Shown here one piece after another: positions 9,054-17,611 of a stretch of 40,977 bases of DNA (position 1 is the stretch's first letter; each line of letters begins with the position of its first letter). The DNA is taken from NCBI GenBank assembly GCA_046497505.1, contig JAWOFN010000074.1, forward strand, positions 1 to 40,977, in the 5' to 3' direction. A program made the translations under genes and the position numbers. This DNA is from JAWOFN01 sp046497505 [NCBI: bacterium]. GTDB lineage: Bacteria; Blakebacterota; Blakebacteria; Blakebacterales. The notes beneath the pieces are model-generated. The model was given only the letters and a program-made list of their open reading frames with translations, was not told the DNA's origin and searched no databases.

Positions 9054-10307
9054 TCAGGCTCTCAGGGATTCAGCAGGCTGCTGGCGTACGGCCTTCCAGG
9101 CCGGATACAGGGTGGCGGCCACCGCGGTGATCACGCCCAGCACCACACCTCCCGCCAGGTATCCCAGCTGCCAGTCGGGGTGGACGACCCCCTGGAAAGG
9201 GAGGTTCGTGCTGGACATGGCGCTGGTCACGTCGATCCCGATCCGCTCCAGCCAGAGGGCGAAAGCGGATCCCAGTGCACCCCCGGCCGCCGCACCCACT
9301 GTCCCGATGACCAGCCCCTCGGCCAGGATGAGGGAGACGATCTCCCCCCTGCGCATCCCCATGGCCGCCATCATACCGAACTCCCGGGTACGCTCCATGA
9401 CACTCATGAGCATCGTGTTGAGGATGATAAGGCCGGCCATGGCGAGGATGATGAGCAGCAGGATACCGAAGACGGCGTCGGAGGACTCCATCATCCGCAT
9501 CAGGGAACCCTGCTCGATATAGGAGGTCGCCGTCAGCTCACCGGGGAGGATGGAGTCGAGTTCCTCCTGAAGAGAACTCGCCAGCGGGACAGCCTCTTGC
9601 TCCGGGTGAGAGGTGAAGACCAGGATCTCCGTGGCCCCGTCCTCCAGGTAGGTCATGTACTGCGCCTGCTCCAGGGGGAGGATCACGATGGAGCGGTCGA
9701 GACTCGGGATGCCGCTGCTGCCGATGCCGGAGACCACGGCCCCCAGCCCCCCCACCGAACGGTAGGCGGTCTGTCCCAGCAGGGTGATGGTGTCCCCCAC
9801 CGCGATGCCGAGCCTCTCGGCGAGCCCCTCCCCCACCATCACCTCGGGACGTTCGGGGGAGGGGAGGGAACCGGAGGTGAGCATGCCGGCGGGGTCGAGG
9901 TACCCCGCCTCCCGCTGGATGTCGATGCCCAGCATGAGGGAGGGTTCGTTCTGCTCTTCGAAGTCCACCAGCACCCCCGCCCTTATGCGGGGCAGGGCGG
10001 CTTCCACCCCGGGATGGGTGTGGATCACAGGGAGGAGGTCGGAGAGGGAGGAGACGTTGAGATGAAGGGGCATGAAGCGTTCCCGATCGGGATATCGCTC
10101 ATCGGTGATCCGGACGTGGCCCGACTGGGTGCGGGCAAAGGTGTCCAGCACGTTGCCCAGGATGCCCTCGATGTAGGCCAGGGCGAAGACGGTGGCCATC
10201 ACCGCCACGGTCACCGCCGTGACGGTGAGAAGCGTCCGTCGGGTGTTGCGGCGCGTGTTGCGCGCTGCCAGGGCGAAGATGGGGCCCGGCGTGTTCAGAT
10301 CAGACAT
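9054..10307 (-). CDS. FtsX-like ABC transporter permease (second)
   Basis: A 417-residue MacB/LolC-type permease with the usual topology: one N-terminal membrane helix (~25-47), a large periplasmic MacB-like domain (~50-260), and three C-terminal helices (~270-295, ~315-345, ~375-405). The cytoplasmic coupling segment MERTREFGMMAAMGMRRGEI is typical for contacting the ATPase. Its start overlaps the end of the upstream permease by 8 bases, so translation is probably coupled. Such permeases do not open a channel but use ATP-driven periplasmic motion to extrude substrates or lipoproteins. It is paralogous to, but clearly different from, the other permease, which suggests a heterodimer like LolC/LolE. 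Confidence 0.93.
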   Translation of the reverse strand: MSDLNTPGPIFALAARNTRRNTRRTLLTVTAVTVAVMATVFALAYIEGILGNVLDTFARTQSGHVRITDERYPDRERFMPLHLNVSSLSDLLPVIHTHPGVEAALPRIRAGVLVDFEEQNEPSLMLGIDIQREAGYLDPAGMLTSGSLPSPERPEVMVGEGLAERLGIAVGDTITLLGQTAYRSVGGLGAVVSGIGSSGIPSLDRSIVILPLEQAQYMTYLEDGATEILVFTSHPEQEAVPLASSLQEELDSILPGELTATSYIEQGSLMRMMESSDAVFGILLLIILAMAGLIILNTMLMSVMERTREFGMMAAMGMRRGEIVSLILAEGLVIGTVGAAAGGALGSAFALWLERIGIDVTSAMSSTNLPFQGVVHPDWQLGYLAGGVVLGVITAVAATLYPAWKAVRQQPAESLRA

Positions 10308-11577
10308 GGCGCAGCGCCTCCGCCGGGTCGAGACGGCCGGCGCGGACCGCGGGGTAGAGGGTAGCCAGGGCGGCCATCGCTCCGGTAGCCAGCCATGCGG
10401 CCGCCATCGGTCCGATCATCAGCGCGGGATAGATGACGTCCCGGACCGGATAGCCGATGTCCATATCGGAGATGTCCGCGCCGTAGAGGGCGTTCAGGTC
10501 GATCCCTTTCGGGGCGAGCCAGGCCAGCAGGGCGAAGGCCAGCAGGGTACCCAGCATGCCCCCCAGCAGTCCGGCGAGGGCCCCCTCGGTGAGGAAGAGC
10601 CGGCGTACCGACCCGCTCCGCATCCCCATGGCCATGAGCATGCCCATCTCGCTGGTGCGCTCGAAGGCGGCCATGAGCATCGTGTTGGTGACCCCCACCA
10701 GGGCGAGGACCACGAAGATGATGAAGAAGACCCCCTGTCCCGTGCGCTTGGCCATGGTCAGGTCCATGAAGTCCGACTCGATCTCACGCCATCCCCTGAC
10801 CTCCGTCTCGGCGGGCGCCTGCTCCCGGAGCCTCCGGAGGGAGGTCCGCTCTGCGTACCCGGTCTGGAAACGGACCGCCAGTTCGGTCACATCCCCCTCC
10901 ATGGCCAGCATCCGCTGGGCATCGCCGAGGTGCATGAGGAAGGCGTTCTGGTCGATGGCGGGATTCCCGGTGCCGAGGATGCCCCGGATCGGGAGGTCGA
11001 GGGCCTCGTAGGCCCCCGGCCGGGTCTTGGCCAGGACGGTGAGCCAGTCCCCCGTGGAGACATCGAAGAGCTCGGCCAGACCGCTCCCCAGGAGCATCCC
11101 CTCCTCCCCGGGGCTCAGATAGGATCCCTGGATGACCGCCCGGGGGATACTGAACACCTCGTCGTCGCTCCCGGCCACCTGGATGCCGATCCCGTGGATG
11201 GGGATCTGATCCACGCCGTTGGAGAGCTGGGCGCTGAAGGCCAGCCTCGGTGTGACGGCCGCCACCCCGGCTACCTGCCGGACCCTGGAGGCCACAGCGG
11301 CCGGGTCGGAGAGGGCCGGCTCCAGGGGCAGCTCGTCCCGCTCCTCGAAGTACCCTTCGTGGAAGACCTTGGCGTGGCCCGTCTGGTAGCGGATCAGGTT
11401 GTCGAACGACTGGCGTTCCAGACCCACCATCACCCCCATCATGAGCTGGAGGAGGAAGACGGCGATGGCCACGGTGAGGGCGGTGAGGAGGGTTCGTTTC
11501 CGGTTGCGCAGCAGGTTGCGGAATCCCAGGCGGAACGCCGCACGCCAGGGCACACGTCCCGGGAGGAGCTGGTCCAT
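10300..11577 (-). CDS. FtsX-like ABC transporter permease (first)
   Basis: A 425-residue permease of the same FtsX/MacB class: N-terminal helix (LLTALTVAIAVFLLQLMMG), a periplasmic domain of ~230 residues, then three C-terminal helices, with the coupling motif FERTSEMGMLMAMGMRSG between helices 2 and 3. The start ATG shares its A with the ATPase stop (TGATG), a strong sign of coupled translation. With the next permease it likely forms the heterodimeric membrane part of one transporter. The substrate is unknown; the LolA-like and barrel genes downstream suggest a lipid or lipoprotein. Confidence 0.93.
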   Translation of the reverse strand: MDQLLPGRVPWRAAFRLGFRNLLRNRKRTLLTALTVAIAVFLLQLMMGVMVGLERQSFDNLIRYQTGHAKVFHEGYFEERDELPLEPALSDPAAVASRVRQVAGVAAVTPRLAFSAQLSNGVDQIPIHGIGIQVAGSDDEVFSIPRAVIQGSYLSPGEEGMLLGSGLAELFDVSTGDWLTVLAKTRPGAYEALDLPIRGILGTGNPAIDQNAFLMHLGDAQRMLAMEGDVTELAVRFQTGYAERTSLRRLREQAPAETEVRGWREIESDFMDLTMAKRTGQGVFFIIFVVLALVGVTNTMLMAAFERTSEMGMLMAMGMRSGSVRRLFLTEGALAGLLGGMLGTLLAFALLAWLAPKGIDLNALYGADISDMDIGYPVRDVIYPALMIGPMAAAWLATGAMAALATLYPAVRAGRLDPAEALRHV

Positions 11578-12320
11578 CAGGGCCCCTCCTTCTTCTCCGC
11601 CGCCGCCTCCTCCTTCGCCTGGTCGGGGGTCATGGGGCCGGTATCCGATTCCACCTGTCCGTCCCGAAGACGGACCAGGCGGGTCGCGTGCTCCATGACC
11701 AGCGGGTCGTGGGTGGAGAAGACGAAGGTGGTGCCCCGCTTCTCGTTCAGCTCCTGCATGACCGCGATGATCTCACGGGAGGTGTCGCTGTCCACGTTGG
11801 CGGTGGGCTCGTCGGCAAGCACCAGCGTGGGATCCTTCACCAGCGCCCGCGCGATGGCCACCCGCTGCTGCTGACCGCCGCTCAGTTCGGCCGGCCGCCG
11901 ATCCCCCATCCCGCCCAGGCCCACGTCCTCCAGGGTCTTTTCCACGCGTCGTCTCCGCTCGCCGGCATCCCGCACCCCCTTGAGGTGCAGGGGGAACTCC
12001 ACGTTCTCGTAGACCGTGAGGACGGGGATCAGGTTGAAGGTCTGGAAGATGAAGCCGAGGTGGGTGTTGCGGAAATCGGCCAGCACCTTGTCCTCCAGCC
12101 CTGTCAGGCTCATCTCCCCCACCGTGATCTCTCCCCGGGTGGGGGTGTCGAGGGCGCCCAGCAGGTTCAGCGCCGTGGTCTTCCCCGAGCCGGAAGGGCC
12201 GGCGATGGAGAGGAAGGCCCCCTCCTCGATATCCAGGGTCACCCCCCGGACGGCGTGCACCTCCACCTCGCCCGCCCGATAGACCTTGTGGACGTCCTTC
12301 AGCTGTGCGACGGTGCTCAT
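11577..12320 (-). CDS. ABC transporter ATP-binding protein (LolD/MacB type)
   Basis: A 247-residue ATPase with every core motif: Walker A GPSGSGKTT (41-49), Q-loop Gln93 in FQTFNLIP, signature LSGGQ (146-150), Walker B LVLADEPTANVD (D170, E171) and the H-loop STHDP (His204). The motif set is that of the LolD/MacB/FtsE branch, whose members pair with FtsX-like permeases. The frame stays open to 12527, but the ATG at 12320 has AGGAGGGATC directly upstream and matches the family N-terminus (LKDVHKVYRAGEVEVHAVRG), so I start there. A charged C-terminal tail of ~25 residues extends beyond the usual end. It heads a five-gene minus-strand operon. Confidence 0.95.
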   Translation of the reverse strand: MSTVAQLKDVHKVYRAGEVEVHAVRGVTLDIEEGAFLSIAGPSGSGKTTALNLLGALDTPTRGEITVGEMSLTGLEDKVLADFRNTHLGFIFQTFNLIPVLTVYENVEFPLHLKGVRDAGERRRRVEKTLEDVGLGGMGDRRPAELSGGQQQRVAIARALVKDPTLVLADEPTANVDSDTSREIIAVMQELNEKRGTTFVFSTHDPLVMEHATRLVRLRDGQVESDTGPMTPDQAKEEAAAEKKEGP

Positions 12321-12538
12321 GATCCCTCCTCGTCCCTGGGCAGCTTCCAGCGCTCGACGCAGGCGGGTCTCCTCCAGGAGGACCGATGTGGGCAGAACAG
12401 CGTCAAGATAGGACCCCCCGGGGACAAGGGCAACGAAACGGGCCGGCTCCCCCCCCCCGTTCCTCTTGCCAAACCGCTGTCCGGTGGTGCATGGTGCATC
12501 CCGCAAGCGCCCGCCCGCAGATGCCAAGGAGATCCCCC

Positions 12539-14950
12539 ATGCCGAACGCCCGTTCCCGGCACCTCGCTCCCCGGGTCCTGTCCCTCGCCCTCCTCGGACT
12601 CCTGCTGGCTGCGGGAACCTCCCGGTCGCAGCAGCTGGACGTGGAGACCATCATGCAGGACCCGGACGGCTGGCTCGGTTCACCTCCCTCCGGCCTCACC
12701 TGGTCGGAGGACGGCCGGTGGCTCTATTTCCGCTGGAACCCGGACCGGGAGGAGTTCGCCTCCATCTACCGGGTCCCGTCGGCGGGGGGGGAGCCGGAGG
12801 AGGTCTCCCTGGAGGAACTGGACCGGCTCCCGGGCAGTCTCAGGAGCACCCGGAACGGCCCCTACCTGGACCTCTCCGGCACCTGGGACCAGGCCCGTCG
12901 TCGGCGGCTCTATATCCGGGACGGGGACATCTGGCTGTGGGACGCCCGACGTGGAGAGAAGAGACGTCTCACCTTCACCCGGGACTCAGAGAGCAGCCCC
13001 CGCTGGTCGCGGGATGAATCGGAAGTGATCTTCAGCAGCGGGGGGGACTGGTTCGCCCTGACCCTGGAGACAGGGGGTGTTCGGCAGATCATCCACTTCC
13101 AGCAGGCATCGGGGCAGGCCGGGGGAGAGAAGAAGACCGCGCTGCAGGAGTGGGTGGCCCAGCAGGAGCTGGAACTCATCAAGTACCTCGCGGGGCAGAA
13201 GGCGGAGCGGGAGCGCTACCGGGAGTGGCGTGAGAGTTTCCCCGACCCGGAGGAACCCATGACGGTGGAGATCCCCCGGGGAAGACGGACCTCCGGGAGT
13301 TCGGTCACCGCGGACGGCCGCTTCGTGGTCTTCCGGGTCCGCATACCCGGCCCGGAGGGGAAGAACACCATCGTCCCCGACTACGTGCGGGAGAGCGGCT
13401 ACACCGAGGAGATCCGTGCACGCACCAAGGTGGGCGAACCGCTGGACCGGTACGAGCTGGGGATCGCCGATACCCGGCGGGACACCACCTACTATGTGGA
13501 CTTCTCCCTCCTCTCCGACCGGGTGTCGGATCCGCTGGGTCCCCCGCATCGGGGCGGTGAGTGGGCGAAGGGGGAGAGGGACCGAATCCCCATCACCCCC
13601 TCGCTCCCCGAGTTCAACGAGGACGACCGCCGCACCCTGCTGGAGGTTAACTCACAGGACAACAAGGACCGGTTCGTCCTGGGTCTGGACCTGGAGACCG
13701 GGGCGGTCCATATGGCGGACCATCAGCACGATGAGGCGTGGATCGGCGGGCCGATCCGCGGCCTGGGCTGGATGCCGGACGGGGAGCGCTTCTGGTATCT
13801 GTCCGAGAAGACCGGCTTCGCCCACCTCTATGTGAAGGCGTGGGACGGTACGGGGGAGCGGGCCCTGACCTCAGGGTCGTTCGAGGTGTACGGCCCGAGG
13901 ATGGACCGCGAGGAGGAGCGCTGGTTCTTCCAGGCCAACGACGTCCATCCGGGCGTGCGGCATTTCTACTCCATGCCACTGGAGGGAGGGGAGTGGACCC
14001 GCTACACTACCGGTGAGGGACGCTTCGACGCGACCCTGAGCCCGGACGAGCGTACCATGGCCGTCCTCCACAGCACCACCGACCATCCAGCGGAACTCTA
14101 CCTGAAGCGGCTGCGGCCCTCGGACGAGATGATCAAGGTGACCGAGACCCCCCGGGAGGCGTGGAGTTCCCTCGGATGGACCGCCCCGCCGGTGATCACG
14201 TTCACCGCGCGGGACGGCGCCGAGGTGTACGCCCGTCTCTACAAGCCGGAGGACTGGCGGCCCGGAGGCCCCGCCGTGATCTTCGTCCACGGGGCAGGCT
14301 ACCTGCAGAACGCCCACACCTGGTGGTCCTCCTACTTCCGGGAGTACATGTTCCACCACCTGCTCATGGAGCGGGGCTACATGGTCCTGGACATGGATTA
14401 CCGGGGCAGCGCGGGATACGGCCGCGACTGGCGCACCGCCATCTACCGCCACATGGGGGACAAGGACCTCACCGACCAGGCGGACGGAGCTCGCTGGCTG
14501 GTCTCCGAGCACGGGGTGGATGCCGGCCGGATCGGGATCTACGGAGGCTCGTACGGGGGATTCATCACCCTCATGGGGATGTTCACCACGCCGGAGGTCT
14601 TCGCAGCGGGGGCCGCCCTCCGCCCGGTGACCGACTGGGCCCATTACAATCACGGCTACACCAGCAACATCCTGAACGTGCCCCAGGCGGATTCCCTGGC
14701 GTACGTACGCTCCTCCCCGATCTACCATGCAGGAGGGTTGGAGGGTGCACTGCTCATCTGCCACGGTCTGGTGGACACGAACGTGCACGCGCAGGACTCG
14801 ATACGCCTCGCCCAGCGTCTCATCGAACTGCGGAAAGAGGGGTGGGAACTGGCTCTCTACCCGGTGGAGAACCACGGGTTCACAGAACCCACTTCCTGGA
14901 TGGACGAGTACAAGCGCATATTGAGACTCTTCGAGGAGCACCTGAAGTAA
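12539..14950 (+). CDS. Secreted DPP-IV-like S9 serine peptidase
   Basis: An 803-residue exported peptidase. A signal peptide covers ~1-30 (cleavage near SRS-QQ). An N-terminal eight-bladed propeller (DPP_IV_N type, ~45-540) precedes the hydrolase domain. The triad is Ser671 in GGSYGGF, Asp746 in HGLVDTNV and His779 in VENHGF. GGSYGG and the spacing fit dipeptidyl-peptidase IV-like enzymes, which remove N-terminal dipeptides, often after Pro or Ala. I start at the ATG preceded by AAGGAG; the longer open frame from 12386 lacks a signal sequence at its start. It is divergent from the ABC operon, and the response-regulator gene begins only 10 bases after its stop. Confidence 0.93.
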   Translation: MPNARSRHLAPRVLSLALLGLLLAAGTSRSQQLDVETIMQDPDGWLGSPPSGLTWSEDGRWLYFRWNPDREEFASIYRVPSAGGEPEEVSLEELDRLPGSLRSTRNGPYLDLSGTWDQARRRRLYIRDGDIWLWDARRGEKRRLTFTRDSESSPRWSRDESEVIFSSGGDWFALTLETGGVRQIIHFQQASGQAGGEKKTALQEWVAQQELELIKYLAGQKAERERYREWRESFPDPEEPMTVEIPRGRRTSGSSVTADGRFVVFRVRIPGPEGKNTIVPDYVRESGYTEEIRARTKVGEPLDRYELGIADTRRDTTYYVDFSLLSDRVSDPLGPPHRGGEWAKGERDRIPITPSLPEFNEDDRRTLLEVNSQDNKDRFVLGLDLETGAVHMADHQHDEAWIGGPIRGLGWMPDGERFWYLSEKTGFAHLYVKAWDGTGERALTSGSFEVYGPRMDREEERWFFQANDVHPGVRHFYSMPLEGGEWTRYTTGEGRFDATLSPDERTMAVLHSTTDHPAELYLKRLRPSDEMIKVTETPREAWSSLGWTAPPVITFTARDGAEVYARLYKPEDWRPGGPAVIFVHGAGYLQNAHTWWSSYFREYMFHHLLMERGYMVLDMDYRGSAGYGRDWRTAIYRHMGDKDLTDQADGARWLVSEHGVDAGRIGIYGGSYGGFITLMGMFTTPEVFAAGAALRPVTDWAHYNHGYTSNILNVPQADSLAYVRSSPIYHAGGLEGALLICHGLVDTNVHAQDSIRLAQRLIELRKEGWELALYPVENHGFTEPTSWMDEYKRILRLFEEHLK

Positions 14951-14960
14951 GGAGGGGAGC

Positions 14961-15791
14961 ATGAGTCCCGCCGCCCAGCTCCGAAGCATCCTGGTCGTGG
15001 ACGACAACCCGGCCATACAGGAGTTCCTGGAGGAGGTCTTCACCACCTGGGGACCGTTCAATACGGACCCCTGCGAGGTGTTCACCGCCTCCTCGGTGGA
15101 AGAGGCCCTGCAGAGGCTCCAGACGGGACGGTACGACCTGATCATTCTGGACATGGTGCTGGCGGACGGGAACGGACTGCAGGTGCTCGACGCCATGCGG
15201 AGCCATGATGTGGAGACCCCTGCCATCGTCATCAGTGCCGACGATCCCATCGACCTCAGGCGGCGGGCTACCGAGATGGGGGCCAAGGCGTTCCTGCGCA
15301 AGGGGGACGGGGTGGAATCCCTGGTACGTGAGGCGATGTCCCTCATGGACACCGAGCCCTCGGTCCAGCAGGAGGCTCGGGATGCATCGGAGGATGTGGA
15401 TGAGATCTCGGGCCGCATCCTGGTGGTGGACGACGACCCCCTGGTCTGTGACGCGCTGGCCAGCATGATGGAACTGCTGGATGATACGGAGGTGAAGACC
15501 GCTTCCGGAGGACGCGAGGGACTGCAGATCTCCAGGGAGTGGGAACCCCACATCATCCTGCTGGACATCGCCATGCCGGACATGGATGGGCGGCAGACCC
15601 TCCAGGCCCTCACCGAGGAGGGCCTGAAGAGCCGGGTGATCATGGTCTCGGCCTTCCGGGACTCGGACATCGCCAAGGAATGCGTGGAACTGGGCGCGGT
15701 GGACTACATCCCCAAGCCCGTGGACTTCCCTTTCCTGAAACGGGCGGTGGTGGGACACCTGGCCCTCGCGAAGCGGGAGATGGGTCGGTAG
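14961..15791 (+). CDS. Response regulator with two receiver domains and no output domain
   Basis: A 276-residue protein made of two CheY-like receiver domains. Domain 1 (~8-130) has the acidic pair DD, phospho-acceptor D64 (IILDMVLADG) and Lys114. Domain 2 (~152-270) has DDD, acceptor D202 (LLDIAMPDMDG) and Lys252 (YIPKPVD). An acidic linker joins them. No DNA-binding, GGDEF or enzyme domain follows, so it should act through protein contacts or as a phosphate relay. No histidine kinase is encoded in the window. It starts 10 bases after the DPP-IV-like peptidase and is likely co-transcribed with it (GGAGGGGAGC before the ATG), an unusual pairing. Confidence 0.92.
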   Translation: MSPAAQLRSILVVDDNPAIQEFLEEVFTTWGPFNTDPCEVFTASSVEEALQRLQTGRYDLIILDMVLADGNGLQVLDAMRSHDVETPAIVISADDPIDLRRRATEMGAKAFLRKGDGVESLVREAMSLMDTEPSVQQEARDASEDVDEISGRILVVDDDPLVCDALASMMELLDDTEVKTASGGREGLQISREWEPHIILLDIAMPDMDGRQTLQALTEEGLKSRVIMVSAFRDSDIAKECVELGAVDYIPKPVDFPFLKRAVVGHLALAKREMGR

Positions 15792-15867
15792 CACGGGCCG
15801 TCCGGATCGTCCCCACCCCTGCCTTGCATCCGGATGCGGTCCGGGCGGTGATGAGGTCACCGGCTGC

Positions 15868-15897
15868 TTGACGTCGGGAGGAGCGGGCGGGTAGAGT
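15868..15897 (+). promoter_or_regulatory. Candidate sigma70-type promoter for the 140-residue secreted protein
   Basis: TTGACG (15868-15873) is followed after 18 bases by TAGAGT (15892-15897). The -35 box matches 5 of 6 and the -10 box 4 of 6 consensus positions. It lies 45 bases upstream of the start codon at 15942. A 12-base palindrome, GCATCCGGATGC (15826-15837), sits 30 bases upstream of the -35 box and could be an operator. Confidence 0.5.
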
Positions 15898-15941
15898 CCT
15901 CCATCGGTTGCCCAACCACTCACATAATCGGGGGGGTATGC

Positions 15942-16364
15942 ATGCTGCGAGCAGCTGTGATCGCGGCCGCACTTGCCCTGTTCGCCCAGCCGGTCTGGGC
16001 CCAGCAGTCCGGCTTCTACGGCGCGACAGGTCCTGAGCGCAAGTTCGCGAAGGAGTTCTACGAGGCGGAACAGGAGTCGGGGATCGAGTACGTCTCCGTC
16101 TCGTTCCGGTTGAGGACGCTCACGATCTATCCCAGTGAGGAGCTCTTCAAATCGTGGAACGCGGATGAGGGCAAGGCGCGGCTGGACATCTTCGACTACG
16201 CGACGAGGTTCCTCGAGAAGTTGAGAGAGCGGTGGAAGCGTGGGGAGATAACGACCTACGTGAAGGTCCGATATCCCAACTCACGGAGGGCCTACGAGAC
16301 GTTCGTCGGCGAACTGGTCTCCGCGGAGGGTACGGAAGGGGAGTTCACGCTCACCCGGAAGTAG
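15942..16364 (+). CDS. Small secreted protein of unknown function
   Basis: A 140-residue protein with a clear signal peptide (1-20, cut at VWA-QQ). The mature part is ~120 residues, with FAKEFYEAEQESGIEY, a hydrophobic strand region (VSVSFRLRTLTIYP) and an amphipathic helix (YATRFLEKLRERWKRG). There are no cysteines in the mature chain, no membrane segment and no motif I recognise. A G-rich run lies just before the ATG; the ATG at 15938 is out of frame. The gene has a promoter candidate upstream and a terminator candidate downstream, so it looks monocistronic. Confidence 0.78.
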   Translation: MLRAAVIAAALALFAQPVWAQQSGFYGATGPERKFAKEFYEAEQESGIEYVSVSFRLRTLTIYPSEELFKSWNADEGKARLDIFDYATRFLEKLRERWKRGEITTYVKVRYPNSRRAYETFVGELVSAEGTEGEFTLTRK

Positions 16365-16434
16365 CGGGGAGTAGCAGGAGACGTGACCTGGACGGGTCGA
16401 CCCCGCTCGGTACACTTCGGAGCGCCGGGGAGCC

Positions 16435-16456
16435 GATGACGGTCCCCCGTCGTTTT
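16435..16456 (+). terminator. Candidate rho-independent terminator after the small secreted gene
   Basis: GACGG (16438-16442) pairs with CCGTC (16447-16451) around a TCCC loop. Wobble pairs can extend the stem outward, and GTTTTC follows directly. It lies ~75 bases past the stop of the secreted-protein gene and before the aldo/keto reductase. Confidence 0.55.
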
Positions 16457-16511
16457 CTGTGTGCTGCACCTCCCATCCCCTGCATACACCGACGACAGGG
16501 AGCACCCCCGC

Positions 16512-17573
16512 ATGGAACTGCGCTATCTCGGTGACACGGGTCTCAAGGTCTCCGCGTTCTGCATGGGTACCATGACCTTCGGAGAACGGTGGGAGGAGCG
16601 TTTGGGATCCTTCGGGCAGGAGACGGCGAGCGAGATGGTGGACCGCTGCCTGGACGCGGGGATCAACTTCTTCGATACGGCCAATGTCTACTCCTACGGC
16701 GAGGCGGAGAGGATATTGGGGAAGGCGCTGGGGACGCGGAGGAAGGATGCGGTCATCGCCACGAAAGTGCGGATGCGCATGCCGGACGAGGGTCATCCGA
16801 ACGACGAAGGGCTCTCCCGATGGCACATCATCCGACAGTGCGAGGAGAGCCTCGACCGTCTGGGCACCGACTGGATCGACCTCTACCAGGTCCATGCCTG
16901 GGACCCGGCCACTCCGCTGGACGAGACGCTGCGGGCGCTGGACGACCTGGTCCGTTCCGGGAAGGTACGCTACATAGGGGCCAGCAACTACACCGCATGG
17001 CAGCTGGCCAAAGCGCTCTGGACCAGCGATGTCGGTGGATATGCCCGGTTCGAGACTCTGCAGGCCCTGTACAACCTGACCAACCGGGACATCGAACACG
17101 AACTGGTCCCGCTGTGCGAGGACCAGCGACTGGGCATCCTGCCCTGGTCCCCCCTGGCTCAGGGTTTCCTCACCGGGAAGTACCGCAGGGACAGCCGTCC
17201 CGATGGGGGACGCATGTCCGACGGGCCCAGCAGCCTGCTCCGGTTCGAGGAGGAGGCGTACTACGACCTCATCGACCTGATGGAGGAGATCGCGGGGGAC
17301 CGCGGCGTCACCATCCCGCAGGTCGCGCTGAACTGGCTCCGGGCACGTCCGGCCGTGGTCAGTGTCATCCTCGGCGCCCGGACCATCCAGCAGCTGGAGG
17401 AGAACCTGATGGCCGCGCGATGGGAACTCAGGGGGGAGGAGGCGGACCGGCTGGACGATGTCACCCGGCCCTCCGCCCGCTATCCCCAGCACATGATCGA
17501 CCGTGTCAGCCGGTACCGTCGGCGCAGGGGTCTGAACCGGTACCGGGAGGTCCCCCGGGACCAAGGGGAGTAG
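16512..17573 (+). CDS. Aldo/keto reductase
   Basis: A 353-residue NADPH-dependent oxidoreductase with a TIM-barrel fold, closest to the YajO/general-stress type. The catalytic tetrad is visible: D55 and Y60 in FFDTANVYSYGEAE, K85 in VIATKV and H128 in LYQVHAWD. The phosphate-binding end has GKVRYIGASNYTAWQ and the C-terminal VSVILGARTIQQLEEN. An AGGGAG site 8-9 bases ahead of the ATG at 16512 supports this start over the in-frame ATG at 16461. The substrate cannot be predicted; the family reduces aldehydes and ketones in the cytoplasm. It stands alone, convergent with the small secreted gene that follows. Confidence 0.93.
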   Translation: MELRYLGDTGLKVSAFCMGTMTFGERWEERLGSFGQETASEMVDRCLDAGINFFDTANVYSYGEAERILGKALGTRRKDAVIATKVRMRMPDEGHPNDEGLSRWHIIRQCEESLDRLGTDWIDLYQVHAWDPATPLDETLRALDDLVRSGKVRYIGASNYTAWQLAKALWTSDVGGYARFETLQALYNLTNRDIEHELVPLCEDQRLGILPWSPLAQGFLTGKYRRDSRPDGGRMSDGPSSLLRFEEEAYYDLIDLMEEIAGDRGVTIPQVALNWLRARPAVVSVILGARTIQQLEENLMAARWELRGEEADRLDDVTRPSARYPQHMIDRVSRYRRRRGLNRYREVPRDQGE

Positions 17574-17586
17574 ATGCCCCCCCTCC

Positions 17587-17603
17587 CCGGCTCGCTCCGC
17601 CGG
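17587..17603. terminator. GC hairpin between convergent genes
   Basis: CCGGC (17587-17591) and GCCGG (17599-17603) enclose a 7-base loop in the 38-base gap between the aldo/keto reductase stop and the convergent stop at 17612. No T-tract follows on either strand, so a terminator role is only suggested by position. Confidence 0.3.
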
Positions 17604-17611
17604 CAGGGACG

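Noticed and set aside
12370-12382. TCCTCC-A-GGAGGA inverted repeat in the ABC/peptidase divergent region
   Set aside because: A one-base loop cannot form a hairpin in RNA, and as an operator it has no supporting second copy.
12386-12538. N-terminal extension of the DPP-IV-like peptidase
   Set aside because: A signal peptide with a good ribosome-binding site begins at 12539; the upstream frame runs through the promoter region divergent to the ABC operon.
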